From Planctomycetota bacterium (lineage in GTDB: Bacteria; Planctomycetota; UBA1135; GCA-002686595): a stretch of DNA of 64,000 nt. The position numbers and the translations under genes are program-made. Below are positions 19,321 to 30,938 of the stretch, piece after piece. The stretch lies in NCBI GenBank assembly GCA_016795325.1, contig JAEUHY010000012.1, forward strand, positions 1-64,000. Reading direction: 5' to 3'. Under the pieces are notes generated by a model. It had not been told where the DNA came from. It ran no database searches and worked only from the letters and a program-made list of their open reading frames with translations. Numbering within the stretch: the stretch's first letter is position 1; each line of letters begins with the position of its first letter.

Positions 19321-20468
19321 TGCTGAGCGGTCTGACGGTCAATCGCCGCAACTGGCTGCTCGCGGGCCTGTTCGTCCTGGTGCTGTGGTTCGCCTGGACG
19401 GTGCGCTCCGCGCTGAACCCGTTGCTCGTCGGGCTGCTGCTGGCGTACATCCTGCATCCGTTGGTGCTCAAGCTCGAGCGCCGCGGCTGGTCGCGCAAGG
19501 CGGCGGTCAACTTCATCTTCTGCAGCTTCGCGGCCGCGCTCACCTTGCTGCTCGTGCTCGTCGTGATGCAGGCGCGTGCGCTGGTGTTGGACTTCGGGTC
19601 GGAGCACGCGACGCAGGCGCAACTTGCCGATCGCTTCCAAGCCGCGGTCGAGTGGGTCCTCGCCCACATCGAGGGCTTGGGCGTCGACCTCGACTTGATC
19701 GGCATCGAGGACCGTGCGCAGGCGGGCCGCTCGTTGCGCGAGACGTTCTTCGACAAGGCGGGCATGTGGTTCACCTCGGGTGAAGCTGCGGAGGGCGCGC
19801 TCAACGCCGCCGGAGGAATGTGGGCCTTCGTGCAGTCGTTCTTCGGCTCGGTCTTCGCGGCCTTCGGCTTCCTGCTGCTCGTACCGATCTACACCTGGTT
19901 CCTGCTGTTCGAGCTCGAGCGCGTCTCGTCCTTCGTCAGCCGCTACATCCCCAAGGACCACCGCGAGCAGTGGACGCGCATCGGCGCCGCGATGGCCGAG
20001 ATGCTGGGCGGCTTCTTCCGGGGCCGCTTGCTCGTGTGCGCGCTCAAGGGCGCCGCGGTGTGGCTCACCCTGCTGGTGATCGGCGTGCCGTACGCGCTGC
20101 TCCTCGGGCTGCTCGGCGGCGTGCTCTCGCTGCTGCCCGTGATCGGGCCCGGCATCGGCCACGCGCTCGTGTTCGCCGTGGCGCTCATGACGTTCGATCC
20201 GTTCGGCGCGTTGTGGCGCACCGCGCTTGTCTTCGCGGTGGCCGAAGCGCTCGAGGGCTACGTGCTGATTCCGAAGATCCTCGGCGACAGCCTGGGGCTG
20301 CACACCGTCGTCGTGTTCGCCGCGCTGACGATCTTCGGTTCGGCGCTGGGGATGTTCGGCCTGCTGATCGCGCTGCCGCTCTCGGCTGCGATCGTGATCC
20401 TCGCGCGCGAACTGCTCCTGCCAGCGCTGCGCGAGTTCGCGGACGGAACTCCGAACAAGAAGAGCTGA
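19320..20468 (+). CDS. AI-2E family transporter (PerM-like permease)
   Basis: A 382-aa membrane protein of the AI-2E_transport family, with two hydrophobic spans at the N-terminus, a soluble middle region (about 70-170) and five to six spans in the C-terminal half. Family blocks include LLLVPIYTWFLLFE, the GVPYALLLGLLGGVLSLLPVIGP region and LEGYVLIPKILG. Members include autoinducer-2 exporters and Na+/H+ antiporters, so the substrate cannot be given. The ATG at 19320 is preceded by GGAGG and overlaps the upstream stop; an in-frame GTG at 19317 lies too near that site. It converges on the S41 protease gene with a large hairpin between. Confidence 0.9.
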   Translation: MLSGLTVNRRNWLLAGLFVLVLWFAWTVRSALNPLLVGLLLAYILHPLVLKLERRGWSRKAAVNFIFCSFAAALTLLLVLVVMQARALVLDFGSEHATQAQLADRFQAAVEWVLAHIEGLGVDLDLIGIEDRAQAGRSLRETFFDKAGMWFTSGEAAEGALNAAGGMWAFVQSFFGSVFAAFGFLLLVPIYTWFLLFELERVSSFVSRYIPKDHREQWTRIGAAMAEMLGGFFRGRLLVCALKGAAVWLTLLVIGVPYALLLGLLGGVLSLLPVIGPGIGHALVFAVALMTFDPFGALWRTALVFAVAEALEGYVLIPKILGDSLGLHTVVVFAALTIFGSALGMFGLLIALPLSAAIVILARELLLPALREFADGTPNKKS

Positions 20469-20493
20469 GCGTTCACGCCCGAGTTCATTGCAT

Positions 20494-20536
20494 GCAGCGG
20501 GCCGTCGCCACCAACTCGGTTGCGACGGCCCGCTGC
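20494..20536. terminator. Bidirectional hairpin between the permease and S41 protease genes
   Basis: A perfect 15-bp stem (20494-20508 with 20522-20536) extends inward by ACC/GGT across one mismatch, leaving a 5-base loop. It lies between two convergent stop codons, so it can serve both strands. There is no T-run on either side. Confidence 0.7.
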
Positions 20537-20545
20537 GTTCGCGCG

Positions 20546-23137
20546 TCAGTTGTCGAGCGAACCCTTGAGCATGTCGACCAGCTGCGAGAGCGTCGACTCG
20601 GGAAGCTTGCGGTCGGCGCGCAGCGCCTGGTTCAGCTCGTCGAGCGTGCCGCGCAACTTGTCCTTGTCGTTTGTGGCGAGGTTGAGGCGCGGGCTCAGAT
20701 CCGGCTCGATCGTCGCGCGGTAGTCCTCGATGCTCTCGGGCTTCTCCCCGAGCTTGCCTAGCACGTGCCGGATCGCAGCCTGCAGCTGGCGATCCTCCAC
20801 GAAGTCGCCCTGCGGGAACTCCTGGCCGCGCGCGTCCTGGATGCGGCGGCGGATCTCGGCGCGCAGCAACTGGCGCACATCGTCGGGCGGCAGCGGAGTG
20901 CGCAGCGATTGGTAGAAGCTCTCGAAGTCCGGGTAGAGCGAGGTGTCGCGACGGTCGTTGTCGGCGATCTGCGAGAAACGCTCGCGGTGTTCGGCGAAGT
21001 GCTTGTCGACATAGTCGCGGGGCGCGCGACGGTCGAGCACGCGTCGCATCTGCTCCACGCGCCAGGCGTCGATGCGCGTCGCTTCGACCTTCTCCTCGGG
21101 AACCACGCCGCCGATGTTGAGCACGTTGCCCTCGGCGTCGACCTCGCGGTGGATCGAGCGACCCGTCGGCAGCAGGTAGCGCGCGATGGTGAGCTTCACG
21201 CGCGGCGCGAAGTCGAACTCGCCATTGCCGTTGAAGTCCTTGGTGATCTTCTCCCAGTTGTCCCAGCGGCGGTTCTTGTTCTCGTCGAGGTACTCGTCGT
21301 CCTCCATGCCGGGCATGGTGATCAGGTTCTGCACCGAGCCCTTGCCGAAGCTGCGCTCGCCGAGCACCAGCGCGCGCTTCTCGTCCTGCAGCGCGCCGGA
21401 GACGATCTCGGCCGCCGAGGCGGTGAAGCGGTTGACCAGCACCACCATCGGCATGTCGGGCGGCAGGATCGGGTCGCGGCGCGTGTAGAGCTTCTCCGTC
21501 GGGCGGATGCGGCTCTCGGTCGAGACGACGAGGGTCTTCTTCGGCAGGAACAGCTCGGCCACGGCGACCGCTTCGTCGAGCAGTCCGCCGCTGTTGTTGC
21601 GCAGGTCGAGGATCAAGCCGCGCATGCCGCCGTCGAGCATCGCGACGATCGGCTTGCGCAATTCGCCCGAGGCCACCTGGCTGAACTCGTTGAGCGTGAT
21701 CAATCCGATCTTGCCCGGCAGCATCTGGTGCTGCTCGGCGGGGATCGTGATGGCCTGGCGCGTGATGGTGATCGCCATCTCCTCGCTCGGCCGGTCGATC
21801 AACGTCGCGTCCATGCCGCGCCGCCACACGTAGAGCTTGACCTGCGTGTTCGGCTTGCCCTTGAGGCGCTTGATGATGTCGTCGACCGGCTTGCCGATGG
21901 TCGGCCAATCGTCGATGCGCACGATCTTGTCGTCGCTCATCAGTCCGGCCTTGTAGGCGGGACCCGAGTAGATCGGACGAGTGATGGTGAACAGGCCGTC
22001 CTGGCGATCTTCGCCGACGTACGCACCGATCCCGCCGTAGTTCGCCGCCAGCTCCTGCTCGAAGCGCGCGAAGCCCTTGGGGCTCATGTAGGTCGAGTGC
22101 TCGTCGAGGCTGCTGAGGATGCCTTGCATCGCCGCCTCGAGCAGTTCGTCGCGCTTGAAGCGTTCACCTTCGAGGTGCCAGCGTTCGACCAGTTCGACGA
22201 GGTTGGTGAGCTCTTGCCATTTGCCGCCCTTCGGCGCGCCGTCCGTTTCGGCGCCTTCAGCGGCCGCCGCGCGCTTTTGTCCCTCGAAGGAGTCGCTCAG
22301 GTTCTTGAGCTTGCGTTCGCCCAACTCGCGCACGCGCTCGCGCTCGAGGTAGCTCGCCGCGAGGCGGCCGTTCTCGCTGGGCAGCACGGCCAGACGACGC
22401 AACTCGTCGAACAGTTGGCCCTGCAACTCGGCGCCGCTGCGCGCCATCGCCAGCGCGCCGCTCGCGCGCAATTCGGCGTCGCCGGAGGCCAGGAATTCCT
22501 GCATGACCGCGCGCGCGCGGCGGATGTCGTCGCCGCCGCCCAGCCGCGTGGCTGCGAAGGCCGCTTCGAGCCGCAGCGCCGGGGCGCGCTGCGCATCCGC
22601 GGCGCACTTGAGCAGGCGGCGCACCACATCGCGGCGCTCCTCGGTGTCGAGGGCGCGGAAGTTCGCGTCCGAGAGCAGGGTCGCAGCGCTGATGGCGCGT
22701 TCGTCTGCGCGCGCGCCCGCGGGCGCATCGAGCAGGTCGATCAGCGGCGTGGCGAGCTTGCCGGCCTCCACCGCCGCGCCCTGGATGCGCGCGGCGGCGA
22801 GCATCAGCACCGCGCCGGAGTCGAGTCCGGGCTTGCTGAGCGCTGCGTCGATGGCGGCGTCGAGTCCTTCCAAGTTCAGCTCGCGCGCGGCGTCGCGCAG
22901 GGCGATCGCGCGGCGCCAGAGTTCGTCGCGCGGCGCCTCCGCGAGTTCGGCGGTCTGGAGTGTGATCAACTCGGACAGCGCCGCGCCGGCATCCTGCTGG
23001 GCGCTCGCCGGGGCGGTCGGCCCCGCGAACGGCGACCCCGCCGTGGACGATGACACCGCCAGAGTGGCTGACAGAGCCGGGCCGAGCGTCAGCGTCGGCA
23101 GGAGAGCAAGGAGCGCGACACGGTGGAGTTGGTGCAT
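20546..23137 (-). CDS. S41-family C-terminal processing peptidase with PDZ domain
   Basis: An 863-aa exported protease. A signal peptide (MHQLHRVALLALLPTLTLG) is followed by about 250 helical residues that resemble HEAT/Armadillo-type repeats. A PDZ domain follows (GGIGAYVGEDRQDGLF, then SGPAYKAGLMSDDKIVRID), then the S41 catalytic core. The Ser/Lys dyad is read as FTASAAEIVSGAL (Ser574) and SFGKGSVQN (Lys599), 25 residues apart as in Prc/CtpA. A C-terminal region of about 200 residues is helical, as in tail-specific proteases. Such enzymes trim or degrade periplasmic proteins. The ATG at 23137 gives the signal peptide directly, and a longer start would only add Arg/Pro-rich sequence. It diverges from moaC. 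Confidence 0.9.
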   Translation of the reverse strand: MHQLHRVALLALLPTLTLGPALSATLAVSSSTAGSPFAGPTAPASAQQDAGAALSELITLQTAELAEAPRDELWRRAIALRDAARELNLEGLDAAIDAALSKPGLDSGAVLMLAAARIQGAAVEAGKLATPLIDLLDAPAGARADERAISAATLLSDANFRALDTEERRDVVRRLLKCAADAQRAPALRLEAAFAATRLGGGDDIRRARAVMQEFLASGDAELRASGALAMARSGAELQGQLFDELRRLAVLPSENGRLAASYLERERVRELGERKLKNLSDSFEGQKRAAAAEGAETDGAPKGGKWQELTNLVELVERWHLEGERFKRDELLEAAMQGILSSLDEHSTYMSPKGFARFEQELAANYGGIGAYVGEDRQDGLFTITRPIYSGPAYKAGLMSDDKIVRIDDWPTIGKPVDDIIKRLKGKPNTQVKLYVWRRGMDATLIDRPSEEMAITITRQAITIPAEQHQMLPGKIGLITLNEFSQVASGELRKPIVAMLDGGMRGLILDLRNNSGGLLDEAVAVAELFLPKKTLVVSTESRIRPTEKLYTRRDPILPPDMPMVVLVNRFTASAAEIVSGALQDEKRALVLGERSFGKGSVQNLITMPGMEDDEYLDENKNRRWDNWEKITKDFNGNGEFDFAPRVKLTIARYLLPTGRSIHREVDAEGNVLNIGGVVPEEKVEATRIDAWRVEQMRRVLDRRAPRDYVDKHFAEHRERFSQIADNDRRDTSLYPDFESFYQSLRTPLPPDDVRQLLRAEIRRRIQDARGQEFPQGDFVEDRQLQAAIRHVLGKLGEKPESIEDYRATIEPDLSPRLNLATNDKDKLRGTLDELNQALRADRKLPESTLSQLVDMLKGSLDN

Positions 23138-23321
23138 CGTGGGTCCAGTCGGAGGCGGGCGCACGGCCCGCCGGTTCATCGAACGGCGACGCCCGCTGGC
23201 CCAAGTCGGATCCGCGGACGAGTGCAAGGGAGACTCTAAGCTCGCCGTCCGGGTGCTCGCGCCTGCGGAACCGAAAACATACCCTGCGGGCTATGCCGCA
23301 CCGACGCCCTCGGAGTTCGCT

Positions 23322-23873
23322 GTGAAGCCGCGCCCGCGACGCGCGGAGGCAGGCCTGAGTCACGTCGAGCGGAGCGGTGGCGCAGCGCGTGCTCGCATGG
23401 TCGACGTCGGCGCCAAGGAAGCGACTGCGCGCGTCGCGATCGCGCGCGCGACGGTGCTCTTCCCGCCGCGCCTCTTGGCGCGCGTGCTCTCCGAAGGTGG
23501 TCCGAAGGGCCCCGTGGTGGAAGTTGCACGGGTCGCCGGCATCCTCGCCGCCAAGCGCACGCCCGAGTGGATTCCGATGTGCCACACGCTGGCGCTCGAC
23601 GAAGTCGCGATCGAAGTGCGAGCGCGCGGCGCCCGCCGTCTTGAAATTCGCTGCCGCGCCGCCTGCCACGGGCGCACGGGAGTCGAGATGGAGGCGCTGG
23701 TGGGAGCGAGCGCGTGCGCGCTCGTGATCTACGACATGACCAAGGCGCTGTCGCACGAGATCGCGATCGAGCGCGTCGAACTGCTCGAAAAGTCCGGCGG
23801 CAAGTCGGGGCGCTGGGTGCGAGGCCGCTCGGAGGCGCGGCGTCCGGCGCGCCGCGGCCCGGCCGGGGCGTGA
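23322..23873 (+). CDS. moaC: Cyclic pyranopterin monophosphate synthase MoaC
   Basis: A 183-aa enzyme of molybdenum-cofactor synthesis that forms cyclic pyranopterin monophosphate together with MoaA. Family blocks are [16 protein letters not shown] near the N-terminus, the active-site [25 protein letters not shown] and [11 protein letters not shown], with the catalytic Lys in the last. The Arg/Gly-rich C-terminus is extra. The GTG at 23322 is the start that places [18 protein letters not shown] at the N-terminus as in homologues; no ATG is in frame nearby. No other moa or moe gene is close, so it stands alone here. Confidence 0.93.
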   Translation: MKPRPRRAEAGLSHVERSGGAARARMVDVGAKEATARVAIARATVLFPPRLLARVLSEGGPKGPVVEVARVAGILAAKRTPEWIPMCHTLALDEVAIEVRARGARRLEIRCRAACHGRTGVEMEALVGASACALVIYDMTKALSHEIAIERVELLEKSGGKSGRWVRGRSEARRPARRGPAGA

Positions 23874-23886
23874 AGCGCGAGGTCTG

Positions 23887-23905
23887 TGCGCCGCGCTGCG
23901 GCGCA
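23887..23905 (+). terminator. Hairpin after moaC
   Basis: A perfect 8-bp stem, TGCGCCGC with GCGGCGCA, has a 3-base loop and lies 13 bases after the moaC stop. There is no T-run. It probably separates moaC from accB. Confidence 0.45.
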
Positions 23906-24085
23906 GGCCCTGTGCGCCCCGCCAAACGAGCGCCTCGCCGCCATTCTGCGCCTGCGGCGCGCGAGCGACCGTCCGCGGGGCGTTCGCAGTGCTGGAAGCG
24001 CGCGCTCCGCTCCCTAAGATGCCGAGCCCGTCCCTCGGCCCTGAGCCGGCGACGCTCGCGTCACCCGACCGATCCCCACACGACC

Positions 24086-24571
24086 ATGGACTTCAAACTG
24101 ATCCAGCGCTTGGCGCACCTGATGCAGCAGGCCGAGCTCACCGAACTCGAGCTCGACGACCCCAAGTCCGGGGCCCGGCTGCGGCTGGAGCGCGGCTCGA
24201 AGGCGGTGCCGATGGCGGCGCCCGTCGTGCACCTCAGCCACGCCGGAATGCCGGCTCCGCTCGCGGCGGCCGCACCTGCGGCGGCGGCCCCTGAAGCTGC
24301 GCCCGCGGCGCCGAGCGGTCCGCCGCCGGGCACCAAGCCGATCGCCAGCCCGATGGTCGGGACGTTCTACCGCTCGCCGTCGCCGGAGGCCGAGGCCTTC
24401 GTGCAGGTGGGCAAGGCGGTCAAGCCCGACACGGTGGTGTGCATCATCGAGGCGATGAAGGTGCTCAACGAGATCCGCGCCGAGACCTCGGGCGTGATCG
24501 TCGACATCCTGGTCGAGAACGGCCAGCCGGTCGAATTCGGTCAACCGCTGTTCCTCATCAAGCCGGCCTGA
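24086..24571 (+). CDS. accB: Biotin carboxyl carrier protein of acetyl-CoA carboxylase
   Basis: A 161-aa carrier that holds the biotin used to make malonyl-CoA. A short N-terminal helix region is followed by an Ala/Pro-rich flexible linker (about 55-85) and the biotinyl domain. Biotin is attached at Lys125 in [24 protein letters not shown] is the conserved entry to the domain. It lies 82 bases upstream of accC, the usual pair. An inverted repeat straddles its stop codon. accA and accD are not in the window. Confidence 0.95.
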   Translation: MDFKLIQRLAHLMQQAELTELELDDPKSGARLRLERGSKAVPMAAPVVHLSHAGMPAPLAAAAPAAAAPEAAPAAPSGPPPGTKPIASPMVGTFYRSPSPEAEAFVQVGKAVKPDTVVCIIEAMKVLNEIRAETSGVIVDILVENGQPVEFGQPLFLIKPA

Positions 24572-24581
24572 GGCCGGCTTG
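24559..24581 (+). terminator. Hairpin with the accB stop codon in its loop
   Basis: A perfect 10-bp stem (24559-24568 with 24572-24581) has a 3-base loop that is exactly the TGA stop of accB. There is no T-run, so it may act as an attenuator or RNA processing/stability element between accB and accC rather than a full terminator. Confidence 0.55.
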
Positions 24582-24653
24582 CGTGCGTCAGCGGCGCCAG
24601 ACCGCGCGCGAGTTCGACGAGCTTTTTTCGAGGCCCCCCGAGCACCCACCTGC

Positions 24654-26057
24654 ATGTTCCGGCGCATTCTGATCGCCAACCGCGGAGAGATCGCCCAGCG
24701 CGTGATCCGCACCTGTCGTGAGATGGGCATCGAGACCGTTGCGGTCTACTCCGAGGCCGACGCGGACGCGCTCTACCTGCGCCAGGCCGACGAGACCATC
24801 TGCATCGGCCCCGGTCCGAGTTCGAAGAGCTACCTGCACATCCCTTCGATCATCAGCGCGGCGGAGATCGCGGACGTCGACGCGATCCACCCTGGCTACG
24901 GGTTCCTCTCGGAGAACGAGCACTTCGCCGAGGTGTGCTCGTCGTGCAACATCACCTTCATCGGGCCGCATCCCAAGGCGATCGCCGCGGTCGGCAACAA
25001 GGCGCGCGCGAGAGAGATCGCGATGCTCGCCAAGGCGCCCGTCGTGCCCGGTTCGGACGGCGCGGTGGAGGACGAGCCGACGGCGCTCGCGGTCGCGCAG
25101 CGTCTGGGCTATCCGGTGATGATCAAGGCGGCGTCCGGCGGCGGCGGGCGCGGCATGCGCATCGCGCGCAACGACGTCAGCCTCGTGTCGGGCTTCCACG
25201 CCGCGCGCGCCGAGGCGGACGCAGCCTTCGGCGACGACACGGTGTACCTCGAGAAGTTCATCGAGAACCCGCGCCACGTCGAGATCCAGTTGCTGGGCGA
25301 CATGCACGGCAACATGGTGCACCTGGGCGAGCGCGACTGCTCGATCCAGCGTCGCCACCAGAAGCTGATCGAGGAGTCGCCGTCGCCCTTGCTCACGCCC
25401 GAGCGGCGCCAGCAGATGGGCGAAGCGGCGATCCGCATCGCCAAGGCCGCGGACTACTACAACGCGGGCACGGCCGAGTTCCTGCTCGACCGCCACGGCA
25501 ACTTCTACTTCATCGAGGTCAACTCGCGCATCCAGGTCGAGCACTCGGTGACCGAGCTCGTGACGGGCATCGACTTGATCCGCCAGCAGATCCTCATCGC
25601 GGCTGGCGAGAAGCTCGCCTTCCGGCAGGAGGACATCCGCTTCAGCGGTCACGCGATCGAGTGCCGCATCAACGCCGAGGACCCCGACCGCGATTTCCAG
25701 CCGTCGCCGGGGCTGATCTCGGTGTTCGTCCCGCCGGGGGGGCCCGGAGTGCGCGTCGACAGCCACGGTTACAGCGGTTACCGCATTCCGCCGAACTACG
25801 ACTCGATGATCGGCAAGTTGATGGCCCACCGCTCCACGCGCGAGGCGGCTGTGCGCACCATGTTGCGCGCCCTCGACGAGTTCGTGATCCAAGGTCCCAA
25901 GACCACGATCCCGCTGCTCAAGAAGGTGCTCGGCCACCCCGACTTCCTGGCCAGCAACCACGACACGGGCTTCGTCGAGCGCTACTTCGGCGCGCGTCCG
26001 TCGATCACGACCGGTGTGAGCGCCTCGGGTGCGAACCCGGTGGGTGACAAGCCGTGA
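24654..26057 (+). CDS. accC: Biotin carboxylase subunit of acetyl-CoA carboxylase
   Basis: A 467-aa ATP-grasp enzyme that carboxylates the biotin on AccB. Recognisable blocks are [19 protein letters not shown] at the N-terminus, [15 protein letters not shown], the glycine-rich ATP lid [41 protein letters not shown] and [16 protein letters not shown] with the catalytic Arg and Glu. The length is normal with about 25 extra C-terminal residues. The ATG at 24654 matches the family start. It overlaps the next gene by 4 bases (GTGA). Confidence 0.96.
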   Translation: MFRRILIANRGEIAQRVIRTCREMGIETVAVYSEADADALYLRQADETICIGPGPSSKSYLHIPSIISAAEIADVDAIHPGYGFLSENEHFAEVCSSCNITFIGPHPKAIAAVGNKARAREIAMLAKAPVVPGSDGAVEDEPTALAVAQRLGYPVMIKAASGGGGRGMRIARNDVSLVSGFHAARAEADAAFGDDTVYLEKFIENPRHVEIQLLGDMHGNMVHLGERDCSIQRRHQKLIEESPSPLLTPERRQQMGEAAIRIAKAADYYNAGTAEFLLDRHGNFYFIEVNSRIQVEHSVTELVTGIDLIRQQILIAAGEKLAFRQEDIRFSGHAIECRINAEDPDRDFQPSPGLISVFVPPGGPGVRVDSHGYSGYRIPPNYDSMIGKLMAHRSTREAAVRTMLRALDEFVIQGPKTTIPLLKKVLGHPDFLASNHDTGFVERYFGARPSITTGVSASGANPVGDKP

Positions 26058-26986
26058 AGCCGCTCGCGCTGACCCGCTCGGCCTCGGTCGGCGCACTGCT
26101 CGCGGCGGCGCTGTGCGGAAGCTGCGTCTGGACCGGCGTGCAACGTTGGCCCGGACCGATGCGTGCGACGAACGATCCGCTGCCGCCCGGCGACACGGCG
26201 GTGCACCGCCCGGGTCCGGAGGAGGTGACCGTCGTGCGTCACGCTGACCCGGTGCAGATCCGGCCCGCAGGCGCGCTCTCCGGGCGACCGATGGAGTTCT
26301 TCGACAAGCGCGCGCAACTCAACGCGGGCGGGGCGGTCATCGTCTCTCCCGGCGGTCGCGCGGAAGTCCTGTGGCCCTCGGGTGCGTCCGCTGTCGTGCT
26401 CGGCGAGAGCGTCGCGTGGGTGGGCTCGCCGTCGCGGGGCGAGCCGATCCTCGAATTCGACGAGCTCGAGCGCGCGCGGCTGGAGCTGCGCGAGGGCGAC
26501 AGCGTGCGCCTCCTCGGCGGTTCGTTGCTCAGCGGCGCCGGCGGACCGTTCACGCTCGAGCACCTGGGCGACGAAGTCGTGACCGTGTCGAACCAGGGCA
26601 AAGAGCCGCTGACGATCTCCTTCCGCGAGGAGCGTTTCGAACTGGCGCCCAACCAAGCCGTGCGTGTGCCGCTGCTCTCCTCGGGCGGCGCGCCGTTCGT
26701 CGACGACATCAGCCTGCGCCGCTTCGACGGCCCGGGCTTCAGCGTGCGTGTCGGCGGCGAACTCGTCTGCGAGGAACTCGACTCGGCCATCGTCGTGCGC
26801 GCGCCCGAAGGCGTGGCCGGCGAAGCACGGGCCCTGGGCTTGCGCGCCAAGCTCGCGTCCGGCGAAAGTGTGCGTTTCCAACCGCTGCCGGTGCGCGTCG
26901 GGACGTCGCGCCAACCGGCGGTGTCCGACCCGTCCGAAACTGCGTCTCCCGTCCCCTCGAGCGGCTCCGCCGCACCACTGCGCTGA
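26054..26986 (+). CDS. Hypothetical lipoprotein translationally coupled to accC
   Basis: A 310-aa protein of unknown function. The N-terminus has a basic start, a hydrophobic stretch and a lipobox-like LCGSC (Cys near 25). The body (about 75-265) is rich in Val/Ser/Gly with short strands such as [17 protein letters not shown], suggesting a beta-rich fold somewhat like FecR-type anti-sigma C-terminal domains; this is a weak resemblance. The C-terminal 30 residues are Pro/Ser-rich. The GTG start at 26054 overlaps the accC stop as GTGA, so expression is tied to fatty-acid synthesis genes, which is odd for an exported protein. No family name is offered. Confidence 0.6.
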   Translation: MKPLALTRSASVGALLAAALCGSCVWTGVQRWPGPMRATNDPLPPGDTAVHRPGPEEVTVVRHADPVQIRPAGALSGRPMEFFDKRAQLNAGGAVIVSPGGRAEVLWPSGASAVVLGESVAWVGSPSRGEPILEFDELERARLELREGDSVRLLGGSLLSGAGGPFTLEHLGDEVVTVSNQGKEPLTISFREERFELAPNQAVRVPLLSSGGAPFVDDISLRRFDGPGFSVRVGGELVCEELDSAIVVRAPEGVAGEARALGLRAKLASGESVRFQPLPVRVGTSRQPAVSDPSETASPVPSSGSAAPLR

Positions 26987-27014
26987 CTCCGCACCGGGGC
27001 GCGCCAGATCCAAC

Positions 27015-27989
27015 ATGAGTCAACAACTTCAGCGCGTGGTCATCACGGGCGGCGCCGGATTCCTCGGCAGCCACCTGTGCGATCGATTCCTGGCCGAGGG
27101 CTGGGAAGTCATCTGCATGGACAACCTCGTGACCGGGGACCTGCGCAACATCGGCCACCTGGTCGGCGAGAGCCGCTTCCACTTCTTCCACCAGGACGTG
27201 ACCGAGTTCATCCACGTCCCGGGCAAGGTCGACGCGGTGATGCACTTCGCCTCGCCGGCCAGTCCGCTCGACTACCTCGAACTGCCGATCCAGACGCTCA
27301 AGGTCGGCGCGCTGGGAACCCACAAGGCGCTGGGACTGGCGCGCGAAAAGGGCGCGCGCTTCCTGCTCGCCTCCACCTCGGAGTGCTACGGCGATCCGCT
27401 CGTGCACCCGCAGCGCGAGGACTACTGGGGCAACGTCAACCCGGTCGGACCGCGCGGCGTGTACGACGAGGCCAAGCGTTTCGCCGAGGCGATGACGATG
27501 GCCTACCACCGCTACCACAAGGTGCGCACGCGCATCGTGCGCATCTTCAACACCTACGGACCGCGGATGCGCCTCAACGACGGGCGTGCGCTGCCGGCCT
27601 TCATGAGCCAGGCGCTGCGCGGCGAGCCGATCACCGTCTTCGGCGATGGCTCGCAGACGCGCTCGTTCTGCTACGTCGACGACCTCATCGACGGCATCTA
27701 CCGCCTGCTGCACTCCGACGAGGTCTACCCGGTCAACATCGGCAACCCCAATGAGATGACCATCAAGGAGTTCGCCGAGCGCATCGCGCGCCTGGTCGGG
27801 ACCACCTCGCCGATCATCTACAAGGACCTGCCCGTCGACGATCCCAAGCAGCGCCGCCCCGACATCTCGAAGGCGCGCCGCGTGCTCGGCTGGGAGCCGA
27901 AGTTCGATCTCGACACGGGCCTGGCGAAGACCTTGGCGTACTTCCGCGAACGGCTCGACGCGCCGCTGGCCAAGGGTCCGCGGGGCTGA
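27015..27989 (+). CDS. UDP-glucuronate decarboxylase (UDP-xylose synthase)
   Basis: A 324-aa SDR enzyme that decarboxylates UDP-glucuronate to UDP-xylose. The NAD site is [18 protein letters not shown]. The UXS signature is complete: [18 protein letters not shown], then [12 protein letters not shown] with the catalytic Tyr and Lys, then [27 protein letters not shown] is also typical. Length is that of the soluble bacterial form. It is followed after 4 bases by glmS and then by another epimerase, forming a sugar-nucleotide block that leads into the export genes. Confidence 0.93.
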   Translation: MSQQLQRVVITGGAGFLGSHLCDRFLAEGWEVICMDNLVTGDLRNIGHLVGESRFHFFHQDVTEFIHVPGKVDAVMHFASPASPLDYLELPIQTLKVGALGTHKALGLAREKGARFLLASTSECYGDPLVHPQREDYWGNVNPVGPRGVYDEAKRFAEAMTMAYHRYHKVRTRIVRIFNTYGPRMRLNDGRALPAFMSQALRGEPITVFGDGSQTRSFCYVDDLIDGIYRLLHSDEVYPVNIGNPNEMTIKEFAERIARLVGTTSPIIYKDLPVDDPKQRRPDISKARRVLGWEPKFDLDTGLAKTLAYFRERLDAPLAKGPRG

Positions 27990-27993
27990 CGCG

Positions 27994-29835
<1,842 letters not shown>

Positions 29836-29863
29836 ACGCCGCCGAATCCCAGGAACGCACGCG

Positions 29864-30805
29864 ATGCAGAGGATCCTCGTCACCGGCGGCGCCGGCTTCA
29901 TCGGATCGCACACCGTCGAGCGCTTGCTCGCGCGCGGCGATCAGCCCGTCGTGCTCGACAACTTCAACGACTTCTACGACCCCGCGATCAAGCGCGCGAA
30001 CGTCGCGCGCTTCGCGAGCGTGCCCGTGGTGGTGGGGGACATCCGCGACAAGGCGCTCGTCGATTCGCTGTTCGCCGAGCAGCGCTTCGACGGCGTGATC
30101 CACCTCGCCGCGATGGCGGGCGTGCGGCCTTCCGTGCAGGACCCGCTGCTGTACGAAGACGTCAACGTGCGCGGCACGATGGTGCTGCTCGAGGCCGCGC
30201 GCCGACAGCCCGGCCTGCGCTTCGTGTTCGCCTCGTCCTCGAGCGTCTACGGCGCACGCGACCGCTCGCCGTTCCGCGAGGACGACGACATTCCGCGGCC
30301 GGTCTCGCCCTACGCGGCCACCAAGCGCGCCGGCGAGTTGATCGCCTACACCTACCACCACCTGTTCGCTGTGCCGGTCGCGTGTCTGCGCTTTTTCACC
30401 GTCTACGGTCCGCGCCAGCGCCCGGAGATGGCGATCGCGAAGTTCAGCGCCGCGATCGAGCGCGGGGAGCCCATCCCGTTCTACGGCGACGGCTCGACGC
30501 GCCGCGACTACACCTACATCGACGACATCGTCGATGGCGTGGTGGCGGCCTACGACCGCTGCCAGGGTTACGAGATCTTCAATTTGGGCGAGAGCGCCAC
30601 GACCAGCCTCAGCGAGTTGGTGGACGGTCTCGCACGCGCGCTGGGGCGCGAGGCGCGCCTGGACCGCCAGCCGCTGCAGCCCGGCGACGTCCCGCTGACC
30701 TGCGCCGACGTTTCGAAGGCGGTGCGCCTGCTGGGTTACGCCCCGAAGGTGGGCGTGGACGAGGGCTTGCGGCGCTACGTCGCCTGGCGGCGGACGCTGA
30801 ATTGA
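29864..30805 (+). CDS. NAD-dependent sugar-nucleotide epimerase/dehydratase (UDP-glucuronate 4-epimerase-like)
   Basis: A 313-aa extended SDR. Motifs are ILVTGGAGFIGSHTVERLL (NAD site), DNFNDFYDPAIKRANV, AAMAGVRPSVQDP, the catalytic Ser in FASSSSVYG and YAATKRAGE (Tyr-x-x-x-Lys). The NDFYDP and AGVRPS blocks are those of UDP-glucuronate 4-epimerases (GalA formation), which would compete with the neighbouring UXS for UDP-GlcA. Substrate assignment is by motif resemblance, not proof. An AGGAA ribosome-binding-like sequence precedes the ATG. Confidence 0.82.
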   Translation: MQRILVTGGAGFIGSHTVERLLARGDQPVVLDNFNDFYDPAIKRANVARFASVPVVVGDIRDKALVDSLFAEQRFDGVIHLAAMAGVRPSVQDPLLYEDVNVRGTMVLLEAARRQPGLRFVFASSSSVYGARDRSPFREDDDIPRPVSPYAATKRAGELIAYTYHHLFAVPVACLRFFTVYGPRQRPEMAIAKFSAAIERGEPIPFYGDGSTRRDYTYIDDIVDGVVAAYDRCQGYEIFNLGESATTSLSELVDGLARALGREARLDRQPLQPGDVPLTCADVSKAVRLLGYAPKVGVDEGLRRYVAWRRTLN

Positions 30806-30830
30806 TCGCCCCGCATCTGCCGATTACAGT
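30802..30830 (+). promoter_or_regulatory. Candidate sigma-70-type promoter for rmlA
   Basis: TTGATC (30802-30807) and TACAGT (30825-30830) are separated by 17 bases, each matching 4 of 6 consensus bases. The site lies in the 133-base gap before rmlA, about 110 bases from the start codon, and its -35 overlaps the upstream stop. Recognised by eye only. Confidence 0.35.
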
Positions 30831-30938
30831 CTTTCGCTTGCGTTCGCGCCCTGGGACCGCCTTTCGAGCCCATCCGTCGCGGCCCTACGCGTTCTCCATC
30901 CAGCCCCAGATCTCTAGCCACAGGCTCAGCATCGACCC

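Noticed and set aside
20765..23053. A 760-codon open frame on the plus strand opposite the S41 protease
   Set aside because: The minus strand shows PDZ and Ser/Lys motifs; the plus frame has no recognisable domain.
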